Of a DNA stretch of 64,000 nucleotides, positions 1-7,978 are shown one piece after another (within the stretch, counting starts at the first letter, position 1; the number at the start of each line of letters is the position of its first letter). The notes below the pieces were generated by a model, which worked only from the letters and a program-made list of their open reading frames with translations, did not search any database and had not been told where the DNA came from. This DNA is from Methylobacterium sp. DB0501 (GTDB taxonomy: Bacteria; Pseudomonadota; Alphaproteobacteria; Rhizobiales; Beijerinckiaceae): the NCBI RefSeq assembly GCF_011043735.1, contig NZ_JAAKGV010000022.1:1-64000 (forward strand). The letters run 5' to 3'. Both the position numbers and the translations under genes were made by a program.

Positions 1-2259
1 GCCGCCGCCGGCCATGAACAGCATGTCGCCCTGGCCCAGGAGCTGCTCGGCGCCCATCTCGCCGAGAATGGTCCGCGAGTCGATCTTCGAGGTCACCTGG
101 AACGAGATCCGGGTCGGGAAATTCGCCTTGATCGTGCCGGTGATCACGTCCACCGACGGGCGCTGCGTCGCCATGATCAGGTGCAGGCCGGCCGCACGCG
201 CCATCTGGGCGAGGCGCTGGATCGCCCCCTCGATGTCCTTGCCCGCCACCATCATCAGGTCGGCCATCTCGTCGACCACGATCACGATGTAGGGCAGGGG
301 CGCGAGGTCCATGACCTCGTCCTCGTAGACCGCCTCGCCGGTCTCGCGGTCGAAGCCGGTCTGGACCGTGCGGGTGATCACCTCGCCCCGCGCCCGCGCC
401 TCCGCCACCCGGGCGTTGAAGCCGTCGATGTTGCGCACCCCGAGCTTCGACATCTTCTTGTAGCGCTCCTCCATCTCGCGCACCGCCCATTTGAGGGCGA
501 TGACCGCCTTCTTGGGATCGGTGACGACGGGGGAGAGCAGGTGCGGGATGCCGTCGTAGACGGAGAGTTCCAGCATCTTGGGATCGACCATGATGAGGCG
601 GCACTCCTCCGGTGTCATCCGGTAGAGGAGCGACAGGATCATGGTGTTGATGGCGACCGACTTGCCCGAGCCGGTGGTGCCCGCGACCAGCAGGTGGGGC
701 ATGCGGGCCAGATCGGCGATGATCGCCTCGCCGCCGATGTTTTTCCCTAAGCAGAGCGCGAGCTTCTGCTTGGTCTCGGCGAAGGCCGGCGAGGCGAGGA
801 GCTCCCGCAGGTAGACGGTCTCGCGCTTGGCGTTCGGCAACTCGATGCCGATGGCGTTGCGGCCCTGCACGACCGCGACGCGGGCCGAGATGGCCGACAT
901 CGAGCGGGCGATGTCGTCGGCGAGCGAGATGACGCGGCTCGACTTGGTGCCCGGCGCCGGCTCCAGCTCGTAGAGCGTGACCACCGGGCCCGGACGTACG
1001 GCGAGAATCTCTCCGCGGACGCCGAAATCCTCCAGCGTCGATTCGAGCAGGGTGGCGTTCTGCTCCAGGGCGTCGGTCGAGACCGCGGCGCTGGGCGCCG
1101 GGTGGCGCGGCTCGGCGAGCAGCGTCAGCGCCGGCAGGTCGTAGGAATCCGGCGAGGCCGGCGCGGGCGCGGGGCCGCGGCGGGTCTGGATCGGCGGGGG
1201 AGGGGGGGCGACGCGGCCGCGCGGGGCCGGCTCCGCACCGTCCTCGTCATCCGCCAGGTCGTCGTCGAGGACGGGCTGAGCCCGGCGCGGGGCCGGCGCG
1301 GCGCGGCGCGGCTCCTCGGCGAAGACCGGCTCGCGGCGACCCGATTTGGCGGGCCGCTCGGCAGGGCGCTCGGCAGAGCGCTCGGGAAGACTCTCCGGCT
1401 CGTCCCAGCCCTCGGCCTCGCCGGGCTCGGCGAAGGCGCGGCGGGCGGCGAGCGCCGGCGAGTTGCCCGAATAGGGATCGGCCGCGCCGTAGCGCCAGGA
1501 GCCGTCGCGGACCGACTCGATCTTCTGCGCCACGGCGCTGCGGGCGCTCATGGCGAGGTGGGCGAGCGCCCCGAGGGAGGCGAGGCCGAGGCCCGGCGAT
1601 TCGTCGTCATGGGGGGCCGGCGTGCGGCGGGCCTGCCGCTCGTCGTAGCGGCTGACCACGGGCGCGTAGGATTCCGCCTCGTCGTCGCCGTCCTCGTCCT
1701 CGATCAGACCGAAGCCGCAGGCACCGGTGAGGCTGACCACCGCCACCGCCGCGTAGAGGAAGCCCGCGAAGGCCCCGGCCGGGCCGGCGATCGCCTTGGC
1801 GGCGGCGAGCAGCGCATCGCCGGCGACGCCGCCGAGACCGGTCGGCAGCGGCCAGCGCGCGGTCGGCGGCAGGGCGCTCGCCATGCCGCTCGCCGCCCCG
1901 AAGCCGATGATCCACAGGACCAGCCGCAATTGCAGCCGCGCCAGGCGATGGGTGCGCAGGAGCCGCATGCCCCACACCGCCGGCGGCAGCGCGAAGGCGA
2001 GGGCGCCGAGCCCCAGGAGCTGCATGCCGAGATCCGACACCACCGCGCCGCCGAAGCCGAGCAGGTTGCGGGCGCCCCGCGACGTGGCGTGGTTGAGGCT
2101 GGGATCGTCGATCGACCACGTCGCCAGGGCCACCGTGAAGCACGCCGCCCCGACGAGCAGGGACAGGCCGGTGACCTCCGTCGCCCGCCGCGTCAGGAAC
2201 GCGCGGAGCGTGTCGATGAGGCCATCGTAGGGCGATGCCGAGCGACGAAGCGAACGCAT
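1..2259 (-). CDS. ftsK: DNA translocase FtsK (C-terminus cut by window edge)
   Basis: FtsK is a septal ATP-driven DNA pump that clears and resolves chromosome termini during division. The 753 codons present start at the ATG at 2259. About four membrane segments lie in residues 28-190. An Arg/Pro/Glu-rich linker follows to about 390, then the RecA-like motor. In the motor the Walker A motif AGTTGSGKS lies near residue 525 and the Walker B run IVIVVDEMADLM near 660, followed by the FtsK signature MATQRPSVDVITG. The reading frame is still open at base 1, so the end of the motor and the gamma DNA-reading domain lie outside the window. A perfect CtrA box lies about 53 bp upstream, which fits cell-cycle control as in Caulobacter. 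Identification is secure. Confidence 0.97.
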   Translation of the reverse strand, partial: MRSLRRSASPYDGLIDTLRAFLTRRATEVTGLSLLVGAACFTVALATWSIDDPSLNHATSRGARNLLGFGGAVVSDLGMQLLGLGALAFALPPAVWGMRLLRTHRLARLQLRLVLWIIGFGAASGMASALPPTARWPLPTGLGGVAGDALLAAAKAIAGPAGAFAGFLYAAVAVVSLTGACGFGLIEDEDGDDEAESYAPVVSRYDERQARRTPAPHDDESPGLGLASLGALAHLAMSARSAVAQKIESVRDGSWRYGAADPYSGNSPALAARRAFAEPGEAEGWDEPESLPERSAERPAERPAKSGRREPVFAEEPRRAAPAPRRAQPVLDDDLADDEDGAEPAPRGRVAPPPPPIQTRRGPAPAPASPDSYDLPALTLLAEPRHPAPSAAVSTDALEQNATLLESTLEDFGVRGEILAVRPGPVVTLYELEPAPGTKSSRVISLADDIARSMSAISARVAVVQGRNAIGIELPNAKRETVYLRELLASPAFAETKQKLALCLGKNIGGEAIIADLARMPHLLVAGTTGSGKSVAINTMILSLLYRMTPEECRLIMVDPKMLELSVYDGIPHLLSPVVTDPKKAVIALKWAVREMEERYKKMSKLGVRNIDGFNARVAEARARGEVITRTVQTGFDRETGEAVYEDEVMDLAPLPYIVIVVDEMADLMMVAGKDIEGAIQRLAQMARAAGLHLIMATQRPSVDVITGTIKANFPTRISFQVTSKIDSRTILGEMGAEQLLGQGDMLFMAGGG

Positions 2260-2311
2260 GCGGGGCTGGACCGGGTACGCGGAACTGGACCGTGAGGATG
2301 GGGCGGTGCGG

Positions 2312-2326
2312 TTAATGCCCATTTAA
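2312..2326 (-). promoter_or_regulatory. CtrA binding site upstream of ftsK
   Basis: The sequence TTAATGCCCATTTAA is an exact TTAA-N7-TTAA match to the full CtrA box of alphaproteobacteria. Its nearest edge is 53 bp from the ftsK start codon, a position where a bound response regulator can control transcription. Regulation itself is inferred, from the match and from the known control of division genes by CtrA. Confidence 0.75.
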
Positions 2327-2517
2327 GGCTAACTGCGTCTTGCGGCATTGCGGGAGAAACGCGCGAAGGCGCTGGACCTGCTGGGGTTTCCGACGGATGG
2401 GCGGGGTCGGCCGGCCTGCCGCGCGCGAGGCGTCCACGGCTCCTCGTCTTGCCCGATTCCGTCCTGCCCGGTCCCGCAACGCGCATGCGGGTCCCCTCCC
2501 GATCCTGTGCGCGATGC

Positions 2518-2549
2518 AAAAAAGCCCCGGCGCAACCGCACCGGGGCCT
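2518..2549 (-). terminator. Rho-independent terminator of glnK-amtB
   Basis: On the minus strand a GC-rich hairpin (GGCCCCGG paired with CCGGGGC, 10-base loop) is followed directly by six T residues. It sits about 50 bases past the amtB stop codon, so it ends the glnK-amtB transcript. Confidence 0.9.
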
Positions 2550-2597
2550 TTCCGCTCTCTCCGATGAGCCGGGGCGCACACGCCCCGGCCGCCGATC

Positions 2598-4109
2598 TCA
2601 GTAGTTGTAGGCCCGCTCGCCGTGATCGGCGAGATCCAGGCCCTCGCGCTCCTCGTCCTGGGTCACGCGCAGGCCGACCACCACGTCGACGATCTTGTAG
2701 AGGATCGCCGAGCCGACGCCCGACCAGATGATGGTGAAGCCGACCGCCTTGGCCTGGGACAGGAAGGCCGGGCCGAACTCGTAGGCTGCGGCCACCAGCT
2801 CGCCGGGCTTCGTCGCGTAGTCGGGGGCACCGACGCCGCCGAGCGCCGGGTTGACCAGGATGCCGGTGGCGAGCGCGCCCAGGATGCCGCCGACGCAGTG
2901 CACGCCGAAGACGTCGAGGGAGTCGTCGTAGCCCAGCGCGTTCTTGACGGTCGAGCACATCACGAAGCAGACGGCGCCGGCGACGAGGCCGAGCACGATC
3001 GAGCCCATCGGGCCGGCGAAGCCGCAGGCCGGGGTGACGGCGACGAGGCCGGCGACCGCGCCCGAGAGCATGCCGAGCAGCGAGGGCTTGCCCTTGGCGG
3101 CCCACTCGACGAGCAGCCAGGACAGGCCGGCCGCCGCGGTGGCCACGAAGGTGTTGATCATGGCGAGGGCCGCCGAGCCGTTGGCCTCGAGGTTGGAGCC
3201 GGCGTTGAAGCCGAACCAGCCGACCCAGAGCAGCGAGGCGCCGATCATCGTCATGGTGAGCGAGTGCGGAGCGAGCAGGTCGCGGCCGTAGCCGATGCGC
3301 TTGCCGAGCATCAGGCAGCCGACGATGCCGGCGATGCCCGCGTTGATGTGCACCACGGTGCCGCCGGCGAAGTCGAGGGCGCCCCACTTGAACAGCAGGC
3401 CGGCATCGGCGTTGACGGCGTCGAGCGCGTCCTGAGCCGCCTTCTTGGAGGCCTCGTCGGTGGCCGCTGCCAGCGCCTTGGCGGCGTTGCCGACCGCGTC
3501 GGGGCCGCCCCAGTACCAGACCATGTGGGCCATCGGGAAGTAGATGAAGATCAGCCACAGCGTGCTGAACAGCAGCAGGGCCGAGAATTTCATGCGCTCC
3601 GCGAAAGCGCCGACGATCAGCGCCGGGGTGATCATCGCGAACGTCATCTGGAAGCAGATATAGACGTATTCGGGGATGACGACGCCGTTCGAGAACGTGG
3701 CCGCGGTCGAGTTGGCATCGACGCCGCGCAGGAACGCCTTCGAGAAGCCGCCGACGAAGTCGTTGAGGCCGCCGCCATTGGTGAAGGCGAGGCTGTAGCC
3801 GAAGAATACCCAGACGATGCAGGCGACGCAAACGATGGCGAAGACCTGGGTCAGCAGCGACAGCATGTTCTTGGTGCGCACCAGGCCGCCGTAGAACAGC
3901 GCCAGGCCGGGCACCGACATCATCAGCACCAGCGCGGACGAGATCAGCATCCAGGCGGTGTCGCCCTTGTTGGGCAAGGGCGCCGCCGCCGCGGCCGGCG
4001 CTGCCGTCGCCGCCTCGACGGTCGGCGTCTGCGCCAGGGACGGCTCCACCAGGAGGAGCGCCAGCGCGGCGCCTCCCAGGCCCAGAGCCAGGACGTTGCG
4101 AAGCTTCAT
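2598..4109 (-). CDS. amtB: Ammonium transporter AmtB
   Basis: An inner-membrane Amt/Mep/Rh channel that takes up ammonium under nitrogen limitation. The 503-residue product has a cleavable-type signal sequence (residues 1-26, ending in PSLAQ) and an Ala/Pro linker. About 11 hydrophobic segments follow. Family hallmarks visible are FYGGLVRTKN near residue 75 and the C-terminal GVHCVGGILGALATG. The C-terminal tail ends in DLADHGERAYNY, the region that contacts PII proteins. It lies 82 bases downstream of glnK on the same strand, the classic glnK-amtB operon, so the neighbouring PII protein should gate it. A strong intrinsic terminator follows. Confidence 0.97.
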   Translation of the reverse strand: MKLRNVLALGLGGAALALLLVEPSLAQTPTVEAATAAPAAAAAPLPNKGDTAWMLISSALVLMMSVPGLALFYGGLVRTKNMLSLLTQVFAIVCVACIVWVFFGYSLAFTNGGGLNDFVGGFSKAFLRGVDANSTAATFSNGVVIPEYVYICFQMTFAMITPALIVGAFAERMKFSALLLFSTLWLIFIYFPMAHMVWYWGGPDAVGNAAKALAAATDEASKKAAQDALDAVNADAGLLFKWGALDFAGGTVVHINAGIAGIVGCLMLGKRIGYGRDLLAPHSLTMTMIGASLLWVGWFGFNAGSNLEANGSAALAMINTFVATAAAGLSWLLVEWAAKGKPSLLGMLSGAVAGLVAVTPACGFAGPMGSIVLGLVAGAVCFVMCSTVKNALGYDDSLDVFGVHCVGGILGALATGILVNPALGGVGAPDYATKPGELVAAAYEFGPAFLSQAKAVGFTIIWSGVGSAILYKIVDVVVGLRVTQDEEREGLDLADHGERAYNY

Positions 4110-4191
4110 GGAAGAGGAACTCCCGATGGAATCGAAGGCAATCTTGCGAAGGGGGCGGCGGGGCGCGAAAACAGGCCCCGCCCGCGGCGCG

Positions 4192-4530
4192 TCAGAGGGC
4201 GTCGACGTCGGTCTCGCCGGTGCGGATGCGCACGGCCTTCTCGAGCGGCATCACGAAGATCTTGCCGTCGCCGATCTGCCCGGTGCGGGCGGCGGCCGCG
4301 ATGGTGTCGACGACGTTCGAGACGAGGTCGACGGCGACCGCCACCTCGATCTTGAGCTTGGGCAGGAAGCTGACGGCGTACTCGGCCCCGCGATAGATCT
4401 CGGTGTGCCCTTTCTGCCGGCCGTAGCCCTTCACTTCGGTCACGGTCAGGCCGTGCACGCCGATGCTGGTGAGGGCGTCGCGGACCTCCTCCAGCTTGAA
4501 CGGCTTGATGATGGCCATGACGATCTTCAT
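4192..4530 (-). CDS. glnK: Nitrogen regulatory protein PII (GlnK)
   Basis: A 112-residue PII signal protein, the usual family length. It senses 2-oxoglutarate, ATP/ADP and, through uridylylation, glutamine, and it blocks AmtB when nitrogen is plentiful. The T-loop contains the uridylylated tyrosine as Tyr51 in YRGAEYAVSF. The C-terminal signature TGQIGDGKIFVMPLE is intact. A purine-rich Shine-Dalgarno (AGGGGG) precedes the ATG. It is first in the glnK-amtB operon and has a sigma54-like promoter about 115 bases upstream. Confidence 0.97.
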   Translation of the reverse strand: MKIVMAIIKPFKLEEVRDALTSIGVHGLTVTEVKGYGRQKGHTEIYRGAEYAVSFLPKLKIEVAVAVDLVSNVVDTIAAAARTGQIGDGKIFVMPLEKAVRIRTGETDVDAL

Positions 4531-4643
4531 GGGACGAGCCCCCTTTCGAATTGGCGCCCCCGCCCGGCGCTCGGGCCGGGACGGGGCGTGATCCGGAGCC
4601 CCCAGGTTGCCCCCTGGTCCCGGCGCCGGTCTCGAAAGGGTAA

Positions 4644-4659
4644 ATCAAGGTTCGTGCCA
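4644..4659 (-). promoter_or_regulatory. Sigma54-type -24/-12 promoter for glnK-amtB
   Basis: The minus strand reads TGGCAC-N5-TTGAT. The -24 half is a perfect RpoN element. In the -12 half the usual GC is GA. Spacing is exact. Position upstream of glnK matches NtrC/RpoN control of nitrogen genes. The changed -12 base is the main reason for caution. Confidence 0.6.
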
Positions 4660-4786
4660 GAAATCCGCGCCGGACCTACGGACAAGCTGCCCGGTTCCTG
4701 GGCCGATTGCGGAGATTGAAGCCGCTCGCGGCGGCAATGCAGATCAAAAAACCGGCAATTGCTCAATCGTGATGCATATGCCGGGT

Positions 4787-5665
4787 TCAGGCCTCGGGCT
4801 CGGGAGCGATGCGCTTGCGGCGGATCATGCCTTCCTGCGCCACCGAGGCCACCAGGGTGCCGTCGCGGGTGAAGATCAGCCCGCGGGAGAAGCCGCAGCC
4901 GCCCGACGCGCTCGGGCTGTCCTGGGCGTAGAGCAACCACTCGTCGGCCCGGAACGGGCGGTGGAACCACAGGGCGTGGTCGAGGCTCGCCGGCTGGATC
5001 TCGCTCTCGAACACCGTGCGGCCGTGGGGCGCGAGCGAGGTGTCGAGGAGCGTCATGTCGGAGGCGTAGGCGAGCACCGCCTGGTGGATCGCCGGATCGT
5101 CGGGCAGGGCCGAGGTGGCGCGGATCCAGACGTGGAAGCGTGCCGGCCCGGGCTCGCGCGAGCCGTAGCGGGCGAGCTCGACCGGGCGCAGCTCGATCGG
5201 CCGCTCGCGCTCGAAATAGGCCCGGACGGGCTCGGGCATGCGCGGCAGCATCGAGGCCTTGAGCGCGCCCTCGCCCGGCAGGTCCTCGGGGTTCGGCACC
5301 GCCGGCATCGTGGCCTGGTGGTCGAAGCCCGGCTCCTCGACGTGGTAGGAGGCCGACATCGAGAAGATCGGCCGCCCGTGCTGGATTGCCACCACGCGGC
5401 GGGTGGTGAAGCTGCGGCCGTCGCGGATCCGGTCGACCTCGTAGATGATCGGGACCTTCGGGTCGCCGCCGAGCAGGAAATAGGCGTGGAGCGAGTGCGG
5501 CCGACGCTCGGGCGGCACCGTCCGGGTCGCCGCGACGAGGGCCTGGCCGATCACCTGGCCGCCATAGACCCGCTGCCAGCGATCCTTCGGCGAGCGGCCG
5601 CGGAAGAGGTTCTGCTCGAGCGGCTCCAGATCGAGGATGTCGAGAAGGTCGGCGACCGCGTGCAA
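4787..5665 (-). CDS. tesB: Acyl-CoA thioesterase II
   Basis: A double hot-dog fold thioesterase of 292 residues that hydrolyses medium- and long-chain acyl-CoA to free acid and CoA. The N-terminus LLDILDLEPLEQNLFRGRSP and the GGQVIGQALVAA motif are typical of TesB. The expected Asp/Thr/Gln catalytic set appears as YASDMTLLDTS (about residue 203), SLDHALWFHRPF and SVAQEGMIR near the end. Translation probably begins at a TTG at 5665, since no in-frame ATG precedes the conserved start and no clear Shine-Dalgarno is visible. It is divergent from the neighbouring hydroxylase, with 125 bases between them. Confidence 0.93.
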   Translation of the reverse strand: MHAVADLLDILDLEPLEQNLFRGRSPKDRWQRVYGGQVIGQALVAATRTVPPERRPHSLHAYFLLGGDPKVPIIYEVDRIRDGRSFTTRRVVAIQHGRPIFSMSASYHVEEPGFDHQATMPAVPNPEDLPGEGALKASMLPRMPEPVRAYFERERPIELRPVELARYGSREPGPARFHVWIRATSALPDDPAIHQAVLAYASDMTLLDTSLAPHGRTVFESEIQPASLDHALWFHRPFRADEWLLYAQDSPSASGGCGFSRGLIFTRDGTLVASVAQEGMIRRKRIAPEPEA

Positions 5666-5790
5666 GGGACGATATCCGGGCTGGTGGAGGGGCGCGTAGC
5701 TGACGCAGGCCGATGCGCGCCGTCAAGCGACGCAGGGGCTCGCGTTATGCTATGAGCCTGCCCACCGGATGAGCAGCGGGCGATCGCGAC

Positions 5791-7059
5791 ATGGTGCAGG
5801 GTGACGGCGTGAGCGGGCGACGGGGCGCGGGGCGGGAGATCGTGGTCGCGGGCGGAGGATTGCCGGGGCTCGCCCTGGCGCTCGCCCTGCGCCAGGCCCT
5901 CGGCGAGGCCGTGCGGGTCACGGTCTGCGATCCGGCCTTCGGCCGCGCGGACGCCCCGCGGGACCTGCGCGCCTATGCGGTGGCGGCCGCCGCCCGGCGG
6001 ATGCTGGAGCGCCTCGGCGTATGGGACGCGGTCGCTCCCGGCGCCCAGCCGATCCGCGAGATGGTCATCACCGACAGCCGCCTCGCCGACCCGGTGCGGC
6101 CGACCTTCCTGACCTTCGAGGGCGAGGTGGCCGAGGGCGAGCCCTTCGCGCACATGGTCGAGGGCGGCGGCCTGCTCAATGCGTTGCGTGAGGCCGCATC
6201 GGCGGCCGGCGTGGTGCTGGAGGCAAGCCCCGTCGCCGCGGCGGTGCCGGCGGCCGACCGGATCGCCGCGCGCCTGCCGGACGGGCGGTCGATCCGGGCC
6301 GACCTCGTCGTGGCGGCGGACGGTGCCCGCTCGCGCCTGCGCGAGGCCGCCGGCATCGGCTGGGTCGGCTGGTCCTATCCGCAATCCGGCATCGTCGCGA
6401 CGGTGGCGCATGAGCGCGACCACGAGGGCCGGGCGATCGAGCACTTCCTGCCCTCCGGCCCCTTCGCGGTGCTGCCGCTGCCGCCCGGCGGCCCGCTCGG
6501 CCACCGCTCGTCGATCGTCTGGACCGAGCGGCAATCCGAGGTGCCAGCCCTCCTCGGTGGCGGGCCCGAGGAGGCGCTGATCGAGGTCGAGCGCCGCTTC
6601 GGCCTCACCCTCGGGCGCATCGCCCTCGAATCGCCGCTCAGGGCCTATCCGCTCGCCTTCGGCATCGCCCGCCGCTTCGGCGCGAAGCGCCTGCTGCTCC
6701 TCGGCGACGCCGCCCACGTCATCCATCCGATCGCCGGCCAGGGCCTGAATCTGGGCCTGCGCAGCGCCGCCGCCCTGGCGGAGGCACTGACCGATACGAT
6801 GCGCCTCGGCCTCGATCCGGGCGGCCCGGAGGCTTTGGAGACCTACGAGCGCAGCCGCCGCTTCGACACGCTGGCGATGGGGGCGGCCACCGACGGCCTC
6901 AACCGCCTGTTCTCGACCGACGCCCTTCCGGTCCGCCTCGCCCGCGACCTCGGCCTCGGCCTCGTCGACCGGCTGCCGGGGCTGAAGCGGATGTTCATCC
7001 GCGAGGCGGCGGGGTTGCGCGGGCGCCAGCCGCGGTTGATGCGGGGGGAGGCGTTGTAG
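5791..7059 (+). CDS. UbiH/UbiF-family FAD-dependent monooxygenase
   Basis: A flavoprotein aromatic hydroxylase of 422 residues, most likely acting on a ubiquinone precursor ring. The N-terminal dinucleotide site reads VVAGGGLPGLALAL (about residues 18-31). The DG motif VVAADGARSRLR is near 175, and the second FAD motif GDAAHVIHPIAGQGLNLG is near 305. The family includes UbiH, UbiF and UbiL, and sequence reading alone cannot say which ring carbon is used. ubiA lies 51 kb away, so there is no ubi operon here. An intrinsic terminator begins six bases after the stop. The GTG at 5809 is an alternative start. Confidence 0.85.
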   Translation: MVQGDGVSGRRGAGREIVVAGGGLPGLALALALRQALGEAVRVTVCDPAFGRADAPRDLRAYAVAAAARRMLERLGVWDAVAPGAQPIREMVITDSRLADPVRPTFLTFEGEVAEGEPFAHMVEGGGLLNALREAASAAGVVLEASPVAAAVPAADRIAARLPDGRSIRADLVVAADGARSRLREAAGIGWVGWSYPQSGIVATVAHERDHEGRAIEHFLPSGPFAVLPLPPGGPLGHRSSIVWTERQSEVPALLGGGPEEALIEVERRFGLTLGRIALESPLRAYPLAFGIARRFGAKRLLLLGDAAHVIHPIAGQGLNLGLRSAAALAEALTDTMRLGLDPGGPEALETYERSRRFDTLAMGAATDGLNRLFSTDALPVRLARDLGLGLVDRLPGLKRMFIREAAGLRGRQPRLMRGEAL

Positions 7060-7064
7060 GGAAG

Positions 7065-7102
7065 GTCGTCGCGCCGCCTTCAGGCTCCCGACGGCTTTTT
7101 TT
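7065..7102 (+). terminator. Intrinsic terminator after the UbiH-like gene
   Basis: GTCGTC pairs with GACGGC (one G-U pair), with a nested GCCT/AGGC stem, and seven T residues follow. It starts 6 bases past the stop codon. Confidence 0.85.
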
Positions 7103-7123
7103 CGCTTTCCATGTCGCCTCGGC

Positions 7124-7285
7124 GCTGCGAAAGCGGAGTCCGGGGTCCAGGACCGCATGTGACTGAGTAGTACCACCGGACCGATGCGTCAGAATCTTGG
7201 ACCGCTGGTATTCAAGAGGCGAACAGTGTCTCGCCTCACTGTTCCAATACCGGCGCGTCTCGATCCCGGGCTCCGCTTTCACGGC
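7124..7285. repeat. Composite palindromic repeat element, copy 1
   Basis: Inverted ends of 22 bases (18 match) flank an inner region with two competing hairpins, GAACAGTG/CACTGTTC and AGGCGA/TCGCCT. The inner part and right end align with the element at 39537-39668. No coding frame is convincing. It fills the 286-base gap between the UbiH-like gene and the response regulator. Confidence 0.6.
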
Positions 7286-7345
7286 CCCGGGACGATGCAG
7301 AGGGCGGCGGACCGGTAGAGCCGGCCCGGGAAGCGCACCGAAAAC

Positions 7346-7978
7346 CTACCGCAGATCCCCCACATGGCTGACCGCGAAATGCGTCAGCTCGGTCAGCGTC
7401 GCCAGTCCGAGGCGCTGACGCAGGCCCGCGCAGGCATTGGTCACGGTCTTGTAGCTCACCGACAGGTCCTCGGCGATCGCCGCGTAGCCCCGTCCTTCCG
7501 CGAGCAGGGCCAGGATCCGCCGCTCGCGCGGGCTCAAGGAGCCGAGCAGGGAACGGCGCGGATCGGCCTGGAGCAGGGCGACCTCGGTGGCCAGCCGCCC
7601 GTCGAGATAGGGCCGCCCGGCCCGGACCTGCTCGTAGGCCCGCACCAGGTCGCCGGCTGGCGCGTCCTTGAGCACGTAGCCGACGGCGCCGGCGGCGAGC
7701 GCCCGGGCGACGATCGCCGGGTCGGCGTGCATGCTAAACACCAGCACGCGGGTCGCGGGCGCCCGCTTGCGCACCCGTCCGACCAGCGCCAGGCCGGCAA
7801 GGTCCCGGCCCGGGAAGGCGAGATCGATCACCGCCACCTCCGGCCGGTGGCGCAGGATGGCGCGGTAGCCCTCCGCCAGGCCGGCGGCGCCCCATACCTC
7901 GGCCCCCGCATCCTCCAGCAGGCGCCGGGCGCCCTGCAGCACGATCGGGTGGTCGTCGACCACGACGAGGCGGGTCAC
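7346..7978 (-). CDS. NarL/LuxR-family response regulator
   Basis: A two-domain regulator of 210 residues. The receiver has Asp8/Asp9, the phosphoacceptor Asp52 in AVIDLAFPG and the conserved Lys in YVLKDAP. The C-terminal LuxR-type helix-turn-helix reads LSPRERRILALLAEG and SYKTVTNACAGLRQRLG. In the second motif the usual V-K-x-H is TNAC, so the recognition helix is slightly unusual. The start is the GTG at 7978, whose GTGA overlaps the stop codon of the upstream kinase, so the pair is translationally coupled. It is the obvious output for that kinase. Its targets are unknown, but the receptor gene upstream is a candidate. Confidence 0.9.
   Translation of the reverse strand: MTRLVVVDDHPIVLQGARRLLEDAGAEVWGAAGLAEGYRAILRHRPEVAVIDLAFPGRDLAGLALVGRVRKRAPATRVLVFSMHADPAIVARALAAGAVGYVLKDAPAGDLVRAYEQVRAGRPYLDGRLATEVALLQADPRRSLLGSLSPRERRILALLAEGRGYAAIAEDLSVSYKTVTNACAGLRQRLGLATLTELTHFAVSHVGDLR

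Larger units (their letters stand above)
2260..2597. other. ftsK-amtB intergenic region
   Basis: This 338-bp gap holds the ftsK promoter region with its CtrA box and the amtB terminator. I see no additional gene: the short frames here have no convincing start or composition. Confidence 0.6.

Noticed and set aside
7192..7418. Short open frames across the composite repeat at 7.1-7.4 kb
   Set aside because: They cover palindromic DNA and the end of the response regulator, with no start signal or family match.
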